NCBI RefSeq assembly: GCF_032302195.1
Contig: NZ_CP135275.1
Span: 5,400,001 to 5,464,000, forward strand
Reading direction: 5' to 3'
DNA length: 64,000 nt
From: Paenibacillus sp. MMS20-IR301
GTDB taxonomy: Bacteria; Bacillota; Bacilli; Paenibacillales; Paenibacillaceae
Shown here: positions 63,099-64,000 of the stretch, piece by piece
Layout of the letters: each line of letters begins with the position of its first letter
How positions within the stretch are numbered: the stretch's first letter is position 1
The notes under the pieces: generated by a model
Told to the model about the DNA's origin: nothing
Databases searched by the model: none
Seen by the model: the letters and a program-made list of their open reading frames with translations, nothing else
Translations under genes and position numbers: made by a program

Positions 63099-64000
63099 TC
63101 AGATCATCTGAATAAGTGTAAGCGCCAGCCCCACAACGAAGCCGCAGACCGCACCATTAACCCTGATCCACTGCAGGTCCTTGCCTACCTTCTCCTCCAG
63201 CATACTTACGAGTGCGGCATCATCCATCTGATCCAGATTCTCCTTGACCAGCCGGCCTATCCGGTAATGGTTCGCCTCTACGAAGCTGATCAGTGTAGTA
63301 CGGATCCGGTCTTCCCAGCTGTGGATCCACTCCTGCTCTTGGCTGATCCGCCGGACCAGCCCGCTGTATATCCGGAACAGCCTGCGGCCGCCTCTGGCCT
63401 TATCCTCCTCCAGCATCAGCACCGCCTTGCCGCGCAGACTCTCCAGCTGCTGCTGCAAAAATTCTGCTGCGGCCTCCCCTTGAAGCTCATTCAGCGCCCA
63501 ATTCTTGAGGCTGGCCATCTTCTCTTCATCCTTAACCAGCTGGAATAGTGCCACACGGATCTCCCGGATGATCTGCTCACGGTAAGGGCTGTCTTCTTCA
63601 CGGAAATCACGGATTCCGGACTGCACCATGCCCTGCAGCATTTCACCCAGCATATCGGCATCAACGAAGCCGACAAACGCCTGAAAGGCCATCCCCTTCA
63701 GCCCGCCAAGCTTCACCTCAGCCAGCTTCTCACTGGCGATCTTCCCCAGCATGGCCCGGGTTTCCGGGCGGCCGCTCCAGTTAGAGATCCCCTCCAGCGC
63801 ATAGTCGAGCGCTGCGATATCCTTGCCGTCATTCATCAGGCTGGTCGCAATCCGGTCAGCAGCACCTCCAAGATCCGCTTCACGCAGATAGCCGGCGGCA
63901 GCAGATTGAAGATAAGGCACAGCCTGCTCTACGGGCAGCCGCAGCACCAGCTCCTTGAGCTGCTCCAGCATTTCCGTTCTTGCTTTTCTTCTGGAAAAGA
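63099..64000 (-). CDS. DUF445 family membrane protein, N-terminus outside window
   Basis: At least 300 residues; the frame stays open to the right edge, and the ATG at 63971 is internal if the protein has the usual ~400 residues. The family is helical with membrane helices at the ends; here the C-terminal helix (VCGFVVGLALTLIQMI) and the preceding MLEEKVGKDLQWIRVNGAV block are visible, while the N-terminal membrane part is missing. Its function is unknown. Family assignment is good. Confidence 0.85.
   Translation of the reverse strand, partial: FSRRKARTEMLEQLKELVLRLPVEQAVPYLQSAAAGYLREADLGGAADRIATSLMNDGKDIAALDYALEGISNWSGRPETRAMLGKIASEKLAEVKLGGLKGMAFQAFVGFVDADMLGEMLQGMVQSGIRDFREEDSPYREQIIREIRVALFQLVKDEEKMASLKNWALNELQGEAAAEFLQQQLESLRGKAVLMLEEDKARGGRRLFRIYSGLVRRISQEQEWIHSWEDRIRTTLISFVEANHYRIGRLVKENLDQMDDAALVSMLEEKVGKDLQWIRVNGAVCGFVVGLALTLIQMI

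Overview
The window looks like a chromosomal segment of a spore-forming Firmicute of the Paenibacillus type. This is an inference from gene content: SLH-domain surface proteins, a large GH92 glycosidase, a Ter stress operon with its biosynthetic arm, a CotSA-like glycosyltransferase, a SigO/RsoA-like split sigma factor, TTG/GTG starts with strong GGAGG sites, and moderately GC-rich coding DNA with AT-rich intergenic regions. I see no prophage, insertion sequence, integrase, tRNA, rRNA or CRISPR array. Both ends cut a gene: odhA at the left and a DUF445 gene at the right.

Layout. 0-2.5 kb: 2-oxoglutarate dehydrogenase E1 (partial) and E2, ending at a perfect terminator. 2.5-11 kb: a nucleotidyltransferase-like protein, a chemotaxis-type receptor with a C-terminal Cache-like sensor, an FAD dehydrogenase, a membrane diguanylate cyclase and a binding protein-PAS-GGDEF-EAL protein (c-di-GMP signalling). 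11.3-11.6 kb: a small transcription unit with a perfect Fur box, a promoter, a 47-aa ORF and a terminator. 11.7-14 kb: a TPM-domain membrane protein. 14-25 kb: a three-gene cell-surface operon (PA14/purple-acid-phosphatase-like protein, SLH protein, GH92 alpha-mannosidase-like protein), whose first and last genes share modules. 25-30 kb: a formate/nitrite-type channel and a 1077-aa SLH protein with three ~290-aa repeats and a possible structured leader.

30-42.3 kb is the most striking block. It is a minus-strand Ter operon: terB, three terD, a TerA-like fusion, terC, a CitE-like lyase, two distinct phosphoribosyltransferase-like proteins (one with a TRSP domain, one with a Pelota-like domain), a HAD phosphatase, an ATP-grasp ligase, an XpaC-like protein and TelA. 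Four adjacent enzyme genes are joined by 4-bp overlaps. The gene set matches the Ter system for which production of a nucleoside-like metabolite has been proposed from comparative genomics; the product and the stress are unknown as far as I know.

42.4-50 kb: a polar amino acid ABC importer, the agmatine-to-putrescine pair aguA/aguB separated by a repeat cluster, a YfcE-like phosphodiesterase and glutamate synthase small subunit. 50-52 kb: a PadR repressor with its membrane partner and a symmetric operator around the promoter, and a lipoprotein. 52-54 kb: a LAS-type peptidoglycan peptidase divergent from a two-gene split sigma factor. 54-64 kb: type I pullulanase, a soluble six-PAS histidine kinase translationally coupled to a C39-like peptidase, a secreted coiled-coil protein behind a promoter and attenuator-like hairpin, a glycosyltransferase, a NifI1-type PII protein and a DUF445 protein.

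Start codons were chosen from visible ribosome binding sites. Functional names rest on remembered family motifs, not on a database search.
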